In this document: in pieces, positions 1 through 9,524 of the stretch
How the letters are laid out: every line of letters starts with the position of its first letter
Numbering within the stretch: the first letter of the stretch is position 1
From: Flagellimonas aequoris
GTDB lineage: Bacteria > Bacteroidota > Bacteroidia > Flavobacteriales > Flavobacteriaceae
Length of the DNA: 64,000 bases
Direction of reading: 5' to 3'
Assembly (NCBI RefSeq): GCF_003584165.1
Contig: NZ_QXFJ01000027.1
Span: forward strand, 1 to 64,000
Notes under the pieces: model-generated
Databases searched by the model: none
Told to the model about the DNA's origin: nothing
What the model saw: only the letters and a program-made list of their open reading frames with translations
Made by a program: the position numbers and the translations under genes

Positions 1-239
1 AGAAGCAGCATCCCGAACAATCCTATAAATCCTGTCTTGGCGTACTGCACCTTGCTAAGAAATATGGCAGGGACCGTCTTGACAGCGCCTGTAGAAGGGC
101 AACGGAATATGGTGCATATAATTACAATATGGTCGAGCGCATCCTAAAAAAGGGCTGGGACAAGCTTGATGAGGGCGCCGATGATAATCTGGAAATGCCC
201 GAGCACCAGAACATACGGGGCGGAAAATATTATGAATAG
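1..239 (+). CDS. istA: IS21 transposase IstA, C-terminal fragment (5' end outside window)
   Basis: The frame that is open from position 3 ends at a TAG at 237-239. It encodes the last ~78 residues of an IS21-type transposase, with the recognisable ending HPEQSYKSCLGVLHLAKKYG followed by an RATEYGAYNYNMVERIL segment. IstA is the DDE recombinase that works with the ATPase IstB. The catalytic core is not in the window, so completeness cannot be judged. IstB starts 23 bp downstream, the usual istAB layout. Confidence 0.85.
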   Translation, partial: KQHPEQSYKSCLGVLHLAKKYGRDRLDSACRRATEYGAYNYNMVERILKKGWDKLDEGADDNLEMPEHQNIRGGKYYE

Positions 240-262
240 GGACAAATACTTAAATACTACAT

Positions 263-1000
263 ATGAACGAAAGGACAATACAACAGATGAAGGAGCTCAG
301 GCTCCATGGCATGCACAGGGCATTTGAAACGACCTTGGGGCCCAACGGAACGGACACCGACTATACCAATGACGAGATCATTGCCTACCTCGTACAATGC
401 GAGTGGGACGACCGCCATAACCGCAGGATAGAACGCCTGACCAGATCGGCGCGCTTTAGGTATGCTGCCGTTATGGAGGCGGTGGATTACAGACCTTCCA
501 GACAATTGGACAAAAACCAGGTACAGCGCCTTGGCAACTGCGATTTTATCAAAAAGAGGGAGAATGTCCTCATTACCGGGAGCACCGGGGTCGGCAAAAG
601 CTATCTGGCCTCCGCAATCGGCCACCAGGCCTGTTCCATGGGGAAAAAGGTCATGTACTTCAACACGGCCAAGCTCTTTACCATGTTGAAGACCTCAAAA
701 GCTGACGGTTCCTATCCTAAACAGATAGGCAAGCTTGAAAAACAGGACCTACTGATACTTGATGACTTCGGGCTCAAGCCACTGGACAATATCAACAGGC
801 ATGCGCTCATGGAGATCATCGAGGATCGTCACGGACAGAGATCGACCATAATTGCATCACAATTGCCCGTATCAAAATGGCACGACATCATCGGGGAGAG
901 AACTCTGGCCGACGCCATACTCGACCGTTTGGTACACACGGCACACAGAATCGACATAAAAGGTGAATCAATGAGAAGAAAATTGAAAAATAAAAACTAA
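263..1000 (+). CDS. istB: IS21 helper ATPase IstB
   Basis: A 245-aa AAA+ ATPase of the IstB/DnaC-like family, the usual length. The N-terminal IstB_N region is followed by a Walker A motif GSTGVGKS near residue 107 and a Walker B region LLILDDFG near residue 164. The C-terminal part carries the IASQLPVSKWHDIIGERTLADAILDR signature (split here between ASQLPV and the ADAILDRL arginine region) typical of IstB. It loads and activates IstA at the target DNA. It lies directly downstream of the istA remnant on the same strand and looks intact. Confidence 0.95.
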   Translation: MNERTIQQMKELRLHGMHRAFETTLGPNGTDTDYTNDEIIAYLVQCEWDDRHNRRIERLTRSARFRYAAVMEAVDYRPSRQLDKNQVQRLGNCDFIKKRENVLITGSTGVGKSYLASAIGHQACSMGKKVMYFNTAKLFTMLKTSKADGSYPKQIGKLEKQDLLILDDFGLKPLDNINRHALMEIIEDRHGQRSTIIASQLPVSKWHDIIGERTLADAILDRLVHTAHRIDIKGESMRRKLKNKN

Positions 1001-1380
1001 GTTTAACCCACGGACAGGTCAAATCCAAGCAGTTGATTTACACTGCTCACTTTCGTCCGGCGCGGGTGGCTCAGTTTACCCGGCTCATCCACCCTACGAC
1101 CGGATTATTTTTCATCTACAGTGATAAGCATTTCGTAATTGTTCGGATAAGATTCTTTATGCCCGGAAGCTTTCATATTGTCTCATAAGTCCTGTCGCCG
1201 TTTCTCGAAGAATCAGACCCCTAACCTTCCTGAAGTCCCCTCCAAAACAAGGACAGTTGTTTGGGTGTCACAACCTGCGAAGTGTCTCATATACAATTTT
1301 ATTGAAGGTCTTGGCCAACCATGGAGCTGCCAACAACGGCTGAAATATAAGTTAGCCCAAAAAATGGTTCCTCTTTGAAA
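1001..1380. other. Non-coding gap with the IS21 right end
   Basis: This 380-bp stretch between istB and the P-type ATPase gene holds the terminal repeats of the insertion sequence at about 1045-1083. A 66-codon open frame at 1178-1378 has no recognisable composition or motif and was not called. From about 1100 to 1380 nothing else was recognised; it may be the flank into which the element inserted. Confidence 0.5.
1045..1083 (+). repeat. IS21 terminal tandem repeats (right end)
   Basis: Two related units, GCTCACTTTCGTCCGG at 1045-1060 and GCTCAGTTTACCCGG at 1069-1083, are 24 bp apart. IS21-family ends carry several such ~20-bp repeats that bind IstA. The exact outer boundary cannot be fixed because the left end is not in the window. 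Confidence 0.6.
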
Positions 1381-3348
1381 CTAAGTGTTCCACTTCATCC
1401 GCTGAAGTCGAACAGCATTCAATATTGCCAATAAGGCAACCCCCACATCAGCAAAAACTGCTTCCCACATCGTGGCTAGGCCTCCCGCTCCAAGGATGAG
1501 CACAAATGCCTTCACGCCAAAAGCGAGCCCAATATTTTGCCAAACTATCTTTCGGGTGGAGCGTCCTATTTTAATGGCCCGTGCCATCTTGCTCGGTTGG
1601 TCGGTCTGAATGATGACATCTGCTGTTTCAATGGCCACATCACTACCCAAGCCTCCCATGGCAATGCCCACATCGCTGATGGCCAGAACGGGCGCATCAT
1701 TAATGCCATCGCCCATAAAGGCCACTTTGGTGTCTGATTGTTTTTTGAGTTCTTCGACTTCGCCGAGCTTATCTTCTGGTAATAGGCCGCCCTTTGCCCA
1801 ATCAAAGTTCAGCTTTTTCGAGACTTGTTGCGTTATGGAATCTTTGTCACCCGAAAGCATTATGATTTTCGAAATCCCGGCATCCCTGATTTGTTGGATG
1901 GCTAGATGGGCATCTTCCTTGAGTTCATCTGCAATGGTAACATAGCCTGCAAATTTTTCATCAATGGCCAACATTACAATAGAATCTACAATATCATCGG
2001 TTTCTGGAGGCACATCAATGTTGTTTGAGGCCATTAGCGCTTTATTGCCCACCAGCACTGTTTTCCCATTGACCGTTCCCCTTAATCCCTTTCCGGCAAC
2101 TTCCGAAACATCGGTTGCCTTTATATCCGTTCCTTCGGCTTTGTATTCCAAAATTGCTTTTGCTATGGGATGGGTAGATTGTTCCTCCATGGCCATCAAG
2201 TATTTCATAAACTTGGCTTCCTCAAATTGGGCAGTCTTGATCTCCTTGATTTTAAAAACCCCTTTGGTAACGGTTCCCGTTTTGTCCATCACTACCGTGT
2301 TCACTTTGGTGATTGCTTCCAAAAAAGATGCACCTTTGAAAAGAATCCCATTTCGGGATGCCGCTCCCAGACCACCAAAATAGCCGAGCGGAATGGAAAT
2401 GACCAAGGCACAGGGACAGGAAACCACAAGGAATATTAAAGCGCGATAAAGCCAATCCCTAAATACATAGTCATTTAGAAAAAAGTAGGGCAAGAACGTT
2501 AATCCAATGGCAAGGAAAACTACAATGGGCGTATAAATTCTCGCAAATCTTCTAATGAACAGTTCTGTCTTTGATTTTCTGGCTGTAGCGTTTTGTACCA
2601 TATCCAAGATTCGAGTGATGGAACTATCCTTGAATTCTTTGGAGGTTTCTACATCGATAACACCCTCAAGATTAATACTTCCGGCATAGACTTTTTCGTC
2701 TCTATTTATCGTATCGGGCTTACTTTCGCCAGTAATTGCCGCCGTATTGAGGGAAGCTCTTTCGGATAAGAGAATACCGTCCAAGGGGATTTTCTCACCC
2801 ACACGTACTTGTATCCTTTCGCCAATCTCGACGGTTTCGGGGTTTACGGTAACGAAATTCCCGTTACGAAGCACCAAAGCTTCGTCCGGTCGCGCATCCA
2901 AAAGGGCCTTAATATTTCCCTTTGCCCGATTGACTGCTGCATTTTGGAACAGTTCGCCCACGGCGTAAAACAACATTACCGCCACGCCCTCTGGGTATTC
3001 GCCTATGGCAAAGGCCCCTAAAGTGGCAATGGACATCAGGAAAAATTCAGTAAAGAAATCACCATGCTTTATACTGTTCCAACCTTCTTTGATGACAGGA
3101 AAACCAACAGGCAAATAGGCAAGGGTGTACCATGCGATTCTTATCCAGCCCTTGAAAAACGGGAAAGCATCAAAATAGTCCACTGCTATGCCGATGATGA
3201 GCATTACAAAACTGAAAATGGCCGGTAAATAGGTTTTGAATTTAGATACACCTTCAGGACCACCATGGTTATGGCCACTTTCGTGTCCGTTTTCGCCCTG
3301 GCGTTCCTTTGAACCTAGATCACGTAGTTTTACTTTTTTCTTTTTCAT
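1381..3348 (-). CDS. zntA: Heavy-metal translocating P1B-type ATPase (Zn/Cd/Pb type)
   Basis: About 655 aa. It exports divalent soft metals across the inner membrane using ATP. Visible motifs are the metal-path CPC in a helix near residue 311 (SCPCALVISIP), the phosphorylation motif DKTGT near residue 354, the HP motif STHPIAKAI, and the hinge GDGINDAP near residue 546. The last membrane helix has FADVGVALLAILNA, the Asp-containing sequence typical of the Zn/Cd subgroup. There is no N-terminal HMA domain; instead a short His-rich head (HESGHNHGG) precedes the first helices. The ATG at 3348 gives a normal Lys-rich N-terminus; an upstream ATG at 3390 abuts the Fur stop codon and would add 14 residues. 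It is the last gene of the czc-like operon. Confidence 0.93.
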   Translation of the reverse strand: MKKKKVKLRDLGSKERQGENGHESGHNHGGPEGVSKFKTYLPAIFSFVMLIIGIAVDYFDAFPFFKGWIRIAWYTLAYLPVGFPVIKEGWNSIKHGDFFTEFFLMSIATLGAFAIGEYPEGVAVMLFYAVGELFQNAAVNRAKGNIKALLDARPDEALVLRNGNFVTVNPETVEIGERIQVRVGEKIPLDGILLSERASLNTAAITGESKPDTINRDEKVYAGSINLEGVIDVETSKEFKDSSITRILDMVQNATARKSKTELFIRRFARIYTPIVVFLAIGLTFLPYFFLNDYVFRDWLYRALIFLVVSCPCALVISIPLGYFGGLGAASRNGILFKGASFLEAITKVNTVVMDKTGTVTKGVFKIKEIKTAQFEEAKFMKYLMAMEEQSTHPIAKAILEYKAEGTDIKATDVSEVAGKGLRGTVNGKTVLVGNKALMASNNIDVPPETDDIVDSIVMLAIDEKFAGYVTIADELKEDAHLAIQQIRDAGISKIIMLSGDKDSITQQVSKKLNFDWAKGGLLPEDKLGEVEELKKQSDTKVAFMGDGINDAPVLAISDVGIAMGGLGSDVAIETADVIIQTDQPSKMARAIKIGRSTRKIVWQNIGLAFGVKAFVLILGAGGLATMWEAVFADVGVALLAILNAVRLQRMKWNT

Positions 3349-3390
3349 AGACGGTAAGGTCGTAATTAGTTTCGTGCAACGGAAGTGCAT

Positions 3391-3810
3391 TTATTGACCG
3401 CTGCATTTGTCGCAAATTCCCTTAATGACCAAATTGGCATTTTCTGCAACATACCCATCAGGTAGATTGATATGGGGAATCTTATGCTCAGTGAGACAGA
3501 CCGTTTCATCACAGTTATCGCAATGAAAGTGCAGGTGCAGATCTTGTTCCATTTCACAATTGCAACCTGGTTCGCACAGGGCATACTTTGAAATATTGGT
3601 GCCATCATCTATTTGGTGCACAATTCGTTTTTCCTCAAAGGTCTTCAGGGTCCGGTACAATGTGGTTCTGTCCGCTTTTGAGAAAGCGTTCTCCATATCG
3701 GTCAGGGCAATGGCCACTTCCTTTTCAGCCAAATATTTATAGATCAAAATACGCATCGCCGTTGGGCGTACACCTTTGTTTTCCAATGTTTTTTCAATTT
3801 CTGTCATCAT
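3391..3810 (-). CDS. Fur-family metalloregulator (Zur/Fur-like)
   Basis: A 139-aa Fur-superfamily repressor: an N-terminal winged helix with the recognition region DRTTLYRTLKTFEEKRIVHQI, then a dimerisation domain rich in His and Cys. The structural zinc site is visible as a HFHCDNCDETVC segment (CxxC) and a C-terminal CDKC. A second Cys pair (CEPGCNC) is present. It lies 12 bp after the czcB stop and 42 bp before the ATPase start, so it is co-transcribed with the efflux genes it probably controls. Which metal it senses cannot be told; zinc is the best guess from the partners. Confidence 0.88.
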   Translation of the reverse strand: MMTEIEKTLENKGVRPTAMRILIYKYLAEKEVAIALTDMENAFSKADRTTLYRTLKTFEEKRIVHQIDDGTNISKYALCEPGCNCEMEQDLHLHFHCDNCDETVCLTEHKIPHINLPDGYVAENANLVIKGICDKCSGQ

Positions 3811-3822
3811 ATTGTAATTTTA

Positions 3823-5022
3823 TCAATGGCTATGTCCCGCATCCCCTTTTTTCATTTGGGCCATTAAATAGTAGGCATTGTTGTATGCAAATGTAGTATA
3901 TGGCCCAACGGAATCTACAAAATCGATGGCGACCCAATCCCCGTCATTTGGGCCTGTGCTAATTTCGACAGGTTTGAAGCTCCAGTCATTGCCTTCACGC
4001 TCCGCTTTAAAAATATACTTCTTTCCTTCGTTTGAACTTATTGCACTTTCAGGCACCGCAACGGTCTCGGATTTTTGGATTTCAATCCGTCCTTCAACAT
4101 ACATCCCTGGAATCAGCTGCCCTTCCTTGTTCTCGATTTCAGCATGGACGTGTATCGCTTTGGGATTTTGCTCGAAAGTTTTCCCTACGGAATAAATTTT
4201 CGCAGTAAGTTCCTTTCCGGGAATGGATTGCACATTGAAGGATACTTGCTGGCCTACCTTTACTTTGTACACATCCTTTTCAAACACCATTAAATCGGCA
4301 TGGACGTGATGGGTGTCAACGATTTCAAATAGGTCGGTCTGCGGTTCTACGTACTGCCCGGTTTTGACCGCTACTTTTTGGACAAATCCCTCAATGGGAC
4401 TTCGCAATGCCACCCGTTGGTAAATCGTACCGTTTCTGACCCCGGATGCACTAATGTTCAATTGTTCCAACTGTGCTTCCAATCCTTTTGCCAGGCTTTG
4501 GGAGGCCCGGTATTCCGCTTCGGCCTTTTGAAAGTTGGCCCCGCTGCCCACCCCGGCATCATACAGGGTTTTTTGTCTTTCAAATTCCTTTTGCAGAAAC
4601 TGGCTGTTACTGTAGGCGTTCAGGTAATCGGTCTGTTTCTGGATGATATTGGGGTGGGACAAATAGGCGACCGTTTGTCCCTTTTTTACTTTGTCGCCTT
4701 CAATGACCTCTATGGACACCACATTGGCACCCACGACCGTCGTAATGGTCGCTTCATTCTGAGGTGGGACCTCCAGTTGGCCATTGGCTTCCACATACTG
4801 CTTCATAACACGTTGGGCAACGGTATCGATTCTCATGTTAAGGTTCCGGCACTGCGCCTCCGTAAGCATGGCTTCTTTGGCTTCACTTTCTTTGTGCATT
4901 TCGCCCATTTCAGGTTTTTTTTGCTTTGCTTCTTCAGTATCGGCTTTGGAATTCCCACAGGAAGTAAGAACCAAGAGCATCGTCACGAGCCCGATAACGC
5001 TATATTTAAAAAGATTGTTCAT
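3823..5022 (-). CDS. czcB: RND efflux periplasmic adaptor lipoprotein (CzcB/CusB-like)
   Basis: A membrane-fusion protein of about 399 aa bridging the RND pump and the outer-membrane channel. The start at 5022 gives a lipoprotein signal MNNLFKYSVIGLVTMLLVLT followed by an S-C lipobox at Cys22. A His/Met/Glu-rich stretch (MGEMHKESEAKEAM) follows and may handle metal. Next come the biotinyl-lipoyl-like half-motifs (EVIEGDKVKKGQTVAYL and SPIEGFVQKVAVKTGQYV), an alpha-helical hairpin and the beta-barrel/MP domains. The C-terminus ends in HSH. The czcA stop lies 4 bp upstream of this start, so the genes are translationally close. Confidence 0.92.
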   Translation of the reverse strand: MNNLFKYSVIGLVTMLLVLTSCGNSKADTEEAKQKKPEMGEMHKESEAKEAMLTEAQCRNLNMRIDTVAQRVMKQYVEANGQLEVPPQNEATITTVVGANVVSIEVIEGDKVKKGQTVAYLSHPNIIQKQTDYLNAYSNSQFLQKEFERQKTLYDAGVGSGANFQKAEAEYRASQSLAKGLEAQLEQLNISASGVRNGTIYQRVALRSPIEGFVQKVAVKTGQYVEPQTDLFEIVDTHHVHADLMVFEKDVYKVKVGQQVSFNVQSIPGKELTAKIYSVGKTFEQNPKAIHVHAEIENKEGQLIPGMYVEGRIEIQKSETVAVPESAISSNEGKKYIFKAEREGNDWSFKPVEISTGPNDGDWVAIDFVDSVGPYTTFAYNNAYYLMAQMKKGDAGHSH

Positions 5023-5026
5023 TTGT

Positions 5027-8000
5027 CTATTGTTTAAAATATTGTAATTCAAATACTGATTCTAGATAGTTGTCAAGAGCGTCAAGTGCATCCGTTTCCG
5101 TGTTTATGGCATCCCGAATAATCTGTGTGAACGCTGCATAGTCCACCGCACCCTCCGCGTAGGCCAACAACGCTCCCCTGCGCTGCTCTTGGGCAAGCGG
5201 CAAGGCCTTGTCCCTATAAAATTGCCACGATGCGCTCCATTTCCGATAGGCTTGCACCGCCTGCCGATATTCGGATTGCAGCTGGCGTTTGGTATAATCC
5301 GCATTGGTCTTTGCGATTTCACTTTCAATTTTGGCGGCCTTGGCTTGACTACGCTGTCCACCTGAAAACAAAGGAACCGAAATGCCGGCTTGATAGGTGT
5401 AGAACCCGCTATTGCCATTGACCTGTTGCAGTCCGCCCTGAAGGTTGAACTTAGGCAGCAAGTCAGCCCGTGCCGCATCGTATGTCGCCTCGGCCTCCTC
5501 GATGCGCCTTTGTGAAAGTTCCAGCGCTGGGTGTTTTCCCAAATCCCCGTCCCATCCCAAAACCGTTACCGCACTTTCATCAAGTTTTTCTGGAACGGAA
5601 TAGTAGATGTCCGAAACCAACCAAAGATTGAGCTTTTGCAGGGCAATGGCATAATCACTTTCGGCCTGTTGCAGTTGATTGTTGATTTGTAAGGCCTGAT
5701 TTGTGGCCGATGAATATTCCAGCCGGGAAATGGCCTCTACCTTGAAGTTGAGTTCTATTGCTCTTTTAAACTGTGAATAAATGGAATCCAGTTCACGGTA
5801 CAGTTCAAATTTCTGTCGTTGTCGATAGGCTTCTGACCAAGCCTTTTTGACCTCCTGTTCCACTTGCAGTTCGGAAAGGTCAAGAGCTGTCTCGGCCAAA
5901 GCGATGCGTTGTCTCTGCAAACGCCTTTTTGCACTGATGCCCAACAGGTCGATATTCTGTTGTCCAACCCCAACCAAGGTATAAATTCCTTGTCCGTCCA
6001 CAATTTCTTCGCCACCTGTGAAGACTTGGGTATTGCCAAGGTCGTAAGCCATTCCTTTTAGGGCGGTTTGTTTTTGGACCTCCCATTGTTTCGCTTTCAA
6101 CAGCGGGTAGTTTTTCCTGGAAACTTCCACCGCCTCTTCCAATGAAATAGCGGGCAGTGAATCTTTAGGTTGGATCTGTCGTGCATTTTCAAAACCTTTT
6201 TGCGCATGCATTTTGGCAGGCAGTGCGGTGGCGAACAAAAGAAGGACCATGACCACAGGGGTACCCCATTTCGGGTCGGGTTTCCTCATCCGTTTCGAAT
6301 GTCCCTCGACCCATTGGTAAAAGATGGGTAGGATAAAGAGGGTCAAGAGGGTCGAAGTTATCAAGCCACCAATGACCACGGTGGCCAAAGGTCGCTGTAC
6401 CTCTGCCCCGGCCGAAGCCGAAACGGCCATGGGAAGAAACCCTAAAATATCCGTAAAGGCCGTGAGCATAATGGGACGAATCCGTCTTTTGGTGCCTTCT
6501 ATAATTCTACCTTTAAGATTGGTCACACCTTCTTCCTTCAGTTCATTGAGACCACTTATCATGACGAGTCCGTTCAGAACGGCCACGCCAAAAAGCACGA
6601 TAAAGCCGACCCCCGCGGAAATACTAAAGGGCATATCCCTTAACCAGAGGGCGAACACACCGCCAATGGTGGCCATCGGGATGGCGAGGTAGATCATCAA
6701 GGTCTGTGGAAAGGACTTTAGCGCAAAATAAATCAATATGAAAATCAGGAACAAGGCAATAGGGACCACAGTTTGCAATCTATTGCTGGCGCGTTCCAGA
6801 TTTTCGAAAGCTCCACCATACCGAATGTAATATCCTGTGGGCAGGTCAAACTGGGCATCCAATTTTTCTTGGATATCCTCTACCACCGATTTTACGTCAC
6901 GGTCGCGAATATTGATGCCCACATAGGTCCGCCTATTGGTATTGTCACGGCTTATCTGCATCGGGCCTGGTTCATAACTTACCTCGGCAATTTCACGTAA
7001 TGGGATTTGCGAACCATTGGGCAGGTTGATGAACAGGTTCTGGATGTCCTCGATGCCTTGCCGGTTTTCCTTTTGAAGTCTTACGACCAGGTCAAACCGT
7101 TTTTCACCCTCGAAGATTACGCCTGCCTTTCCTCCTGCAAAGGCGGCCTGTACCACTTTATTGAGCTGTTCGATCTTTAGACCGTACTGTGCCAATTTAT
7201 TGCGGTTATAGTCAATGGTGATTTGTGGCAGGCCGTCCGTGGCCTCAACTTTCATATCTGCAACACCGGGAACGGTGGCAATGATTTCCCCCATTTCCTC
7301 AGCCTTGCTTGCCAATATGCCGAGGTCTTCCCCGAACAATTTAATGGCCACATCCTCACGAACACCCGTAAGTAGTTCGTTGAAGCGCATTTCGATAGGT
7401 TGGGTAAACTCAAAATTCACACCGGGAACGATACTGATGGCCTCCTTCATTTTTTCCACCAATTCATCCTTGCTTTCTGCAGATGTCCATTCATCCGTTG
7501 GTTTGAGGATAACGAAGACATCGGCGATATCCATGGGCATCGGGTCCGTTGGTACATCGGCGACACCGATACGGCTGAGAACGGTTTCCGCTTCGGGAAA
7601 TTCGGCCTTCACGATACGTTCAATCTTTGTCGTGGTTTCGATGGTTTCCGACAGGGAACTGCCGGGTTTCAAAATCGCGTGAAAGGCAATATCACCTTCG
7701 TCCAATTGCGGGATAAACTCACCGCCCATTCTCGTAAAGGCGAAAATGGCAATGGCAAAAAGGCCAAGGGCAATGCTTACGACCATTTTGGCCTTGGAAA
7801 GTGATTTGGTCAACAACGGTTCATATTTCTGCTCAATCCAATGCACGAACCTATCGCCATAGGATTGTTTTTTGGATTTTGGCGGCCGTAGGAACAATGC
7901 CGAAACCATGGGCACATAGGTAAGACACAATAGCATGGCCCCGATCATGGCGAAAATGAAGGTGAGGGCCATGGGCCGGAACATTTTCCCTTCGACGCCC

Positions 8001-9406
8001 TCCAAGGCTAAAATGGGCAGGAACACGATCAGAATGATCAGCTGGCCAAAGAAAGCGGCGTTCATCATTTTTTTGGAGGCCTTAGCGGCGATGTCATCCC
8101 GTGTTTCTGCACTAACGCCATTCTTTTTGACCACATAGGAGTACATTAAAAAAACGGTGCCCTCTACGATGATCACCGCACCATCCACAATGATTCCAAA
8201 ATCGATTGCCCCCAAGCTCATCAAGTTTGCCCATACGTCAAAAACATTCATCAGAATAAAGGCAAACAATAGGGATAAGGGTATGGTCGAAGCCACAATG
8301 AGTCCGCCACGCCAATTTCCCAATAACAAGACCAACACGAAGATCACGATAAGCCCACCTTCCAAAAGGTTCCCCGTTACCGTGCCTGTTGTCTCGGCGA
8401 TCAATTCGCTACGGTCAAGGAAAGGTTTGATGGACACCCCTTCAGGAAGGGACCGTTGTATCTGTTCCACACGTCGGGTCACGTTCTCGATCACCTCGTT
8501 GGAATTTGCCCCTTTGAGCATCAAGATCATTCCGCCCACGGCTTCGCCCTTTCCATCTTTGGTAAGCGCACCATAGCGTACCGCACTTCCCATGCTTACC
8601 TTACCTATATCCTTCACTTTGATGGGAATGCCATTAACGGCCTTGACCACCATGTTTTCAATATCCGATATGGTCCTGGCCAGCCCTTCACCACGAATGA
8701 AGTTGGCTTGGTGGTTACGCTCGATGTAGGCCCCACCTGTATTCTGGTTGTTGTTTTCAAGGGCCGAGAACACTTCTGTAATGGTAATACCAATGGCGCG
8801 AAGTTCGTCCGGGTCAACCGCCACTTCGTATTGCTTTTTGTTTCCGCCAAAGGCGTTTACCTCGACCACGCCGGGTACCATGGCCATCTGTCTCCGTACA
8901 ATCCAGTCCTGCATCGTTCGCAGTTCCGTTGCCGAATATTCACCTTGATGTTCATCATCTACTTCAAGGGTATATTGGTAGATTTCACCCAATCCCGTTG
9001 AAATTGGCCCCATAACGGGTTTGCCAAAGCCAGAAGGGATCTGTTCCTGAACCTCGGGCAGTTTTTCGGCTACAAGTTGTCTGGGCAAATAAGTGCCCAC
9101 CTCATCGTCAAATACAATGGTCACCACAGAAAGCCCAAAACGGGAAACAGAGCGGATTTCCTTGACATTGGGTAGGTTGCTCATCGCAACTTCCACGGGA
9201 TAGGTTACAAATTGTTCTATATCCTCCGTTCCCAGGTTGGGTGATTGGGTAATGACCTGTACTTGATTATTGGTGATATCCGGTACGGCATCGATGGGAA
9301 CTTGGGTCATGCTATAAACGCCCGCACCAATCAATGCGAGGGTCAGCAGACCTATAATAAATTTATTATTGATTGAAAAATCAATGATTCTGTTGATCAT
9401 GGACAA
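5027..9406 (-). CDS. czcA: CzcA-type HME-RND metal pump fused to a TolC-like outer-membrane channel domain
   Basis: 1459 aa, against about 1030 for a plain RND pump. Residues 1 to ~1040 are a complete heavy-metal RND transporter; the TM4 signature DFGIIVDGAVIIVE matches the divalent-cation (Czc) class rather than the Cu/Ag (Cus) class. A linker then holds a hydrophobic, signal-peptide-like segment at about 1050-1068 (VVMVLLLFATALPAKMHA). Residues ~1085-1459 are an outer-membrane efflux (TolC/CzcC) domain with long coiled coils and a QAGISVPLFSGGQRSQAKAA strand region. The inserted hydrophobic segment would return the chain to the periplasm. One uninterrupted frame supports a genuine fusion. 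It heads the operon after the small Cys-rich gene. Confidence 0.93.
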   Translation of the reverse strand: MSMINRIIDFSINNKFIIGLLTLALIGAGVYSMTQVPIDAVPDITNNQVQVITQSPNLGTEDIEQFVTYPVEVAMSNLPNVKEIRSVSRFGLSVVTIVFDDEVGTYLPRQLVAEKLPEVQEQIPSGFGKPVMGPISTGLGEIYQYTLEVDDEHQGEYSATELRTMQDWIVRRQMAMVPGVVEVNAFGGNKKQYEVAVDPDELRAIGITITEVFSALENNNQNTGGAYIERNHQANFIRGEGLARTISDIENMVVKAVNGIPIKVKDIGKVSMGSAVRYGALTKDGKGEAVGGMILMLKGANSNEVIENVTRRVEQIQRSLPEGVSIKPFLDRSELIAETTGTVTGNLLEGGLIVIFVLVLLLGNWRGGLIVASTIPLSLLFAFILMNVFDVWANLMSLGAIDFGIIVDGAVIIVEGTVFLMYSYVVKKNGVSAETRDDIAAKASKKMMNAAFFGQLIILIVFLPILALEGVEGKMFRPMALTFIFAMIGAMLLCLTYVPMVSALFLRPPKSKKQSYGDRFVHWIEQKYEPLLTKSLSKAKMVVSIALGLFAIAIFAFTRMGGEFIPQLDEGDIAFHAILKPGSSLSETIETTTKIERIVKAEFPEAETVLSRIGVADVPTDPMPMDIADVFVILKPTDEWTSAESKDELVEKMKEAISIVPGVNFEFTQPIEMRFNELLTGVREDVAIKLFGEDLGILASKAEEMGEIIATVPGVADMKVEATDGLPQITIDYNRNKLAQYGLKIEQLNKVVQAAFAGGKAGVIFEGEKRFDLVVRLQKENRQGIEDIQNLFINLPNGSQIPLREIAEVSYEPGPMQISRDNTNRRTYVGINIRDRDVKSVVEDIQEKLDAQFDLPTGYYIRYGGAFENLERASNRLQTVVPIALFLIFILIYFALKSFPQTLMIYLAIPMATIGGVFALWLRDMPFSISAGVGFIVLFGVAVLNGLVMISGLNELKEEGVTNLKGRIIEGTKRRIRPIMLTAFTDILGFLPMAVSASAGAEVQRPLATVVIGGLITSTLLTLFILPIFYQWVEGHSKRMRKPDPKWGTPVVMVLLLFATALPAKMHAQKGFENARQIQPKDSLPAISLEEAVEVSRKNYPLLKAKQWEVQKQTALKGMAYDLGNTQVFTGGEEIVDGQGIYTLVGVGQQNIDLLGISAKRRLQRQRIALAETALDLSELQVEQEVKKAWSEAYRQRQKFELYRELDSIYSQFKRAIELNFKVEAISRLEYSSATNQALQINNQLQQAESDYAIALQKLNLWLVSDIYYSVPEKLDESAVTVLGWDGDLGKHPALELSQRRIEEAEATYDAARADLLPKFNLQGGLQQVNGNSGFYTYQAGISVPLFSGGQRSQAKAAKIESEIAKTNADYTKRQLQSEYRQAVQAYRKWSASWQFYRDKALPLAQEQRRGALLAYAEGAVDYAAFTQIIRDAINTETDALDALDNYLESVFELQYFKQ

Positions 9407-9464
9407 GGGTATTGATTCAGTTTATATTCTTACTGGGCGCATTGATGAAAAGCAACGCACGATA

Positions 9465-9512
9465 TTGACGTAACCATGAAAAAGTCACGTCAAAACAGGA
9501 TAGTTTTATCCT
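9465..9512. promoter_or_regulatory. Two inverted repeats in front of the efflux operon
   Basis: Between the small Cys-rich gene and czcA lie TTGACGT (9465-9471) with ACGTCAA (9487-9493), 15 bp apart, and a tight hairpin AGGATA-GTTT-TATCCT (9497-9512). Either could be a regulator site for the Fur-type protein of the operon, or the hairpin could act as an attenuator. This is inferred from position and symmetry only. Confidence 0.35.
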
Positions 9513-9524
9513 ATAAAAACTGGA

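Noticed and set aside
1178-1378. 66-codon open frame after the IS21 end
   Set aside because: No homology-like features, odd composition, and no start context; treated as non-coding.
4378-5037. Plus-strand open frame of about 219 codons opposite czcB
   Set aside because: Antisense to a clear adaptor protein, no recognisable motifs; a codon-bias shadow.
5027-9406. A frameshift or missed stop joining separate czcA and czcC genes
   Set aside because: The frame is continuous with coherent domains on both sides and a hydrophobic linker; fused forms are known in Bacteroidota.
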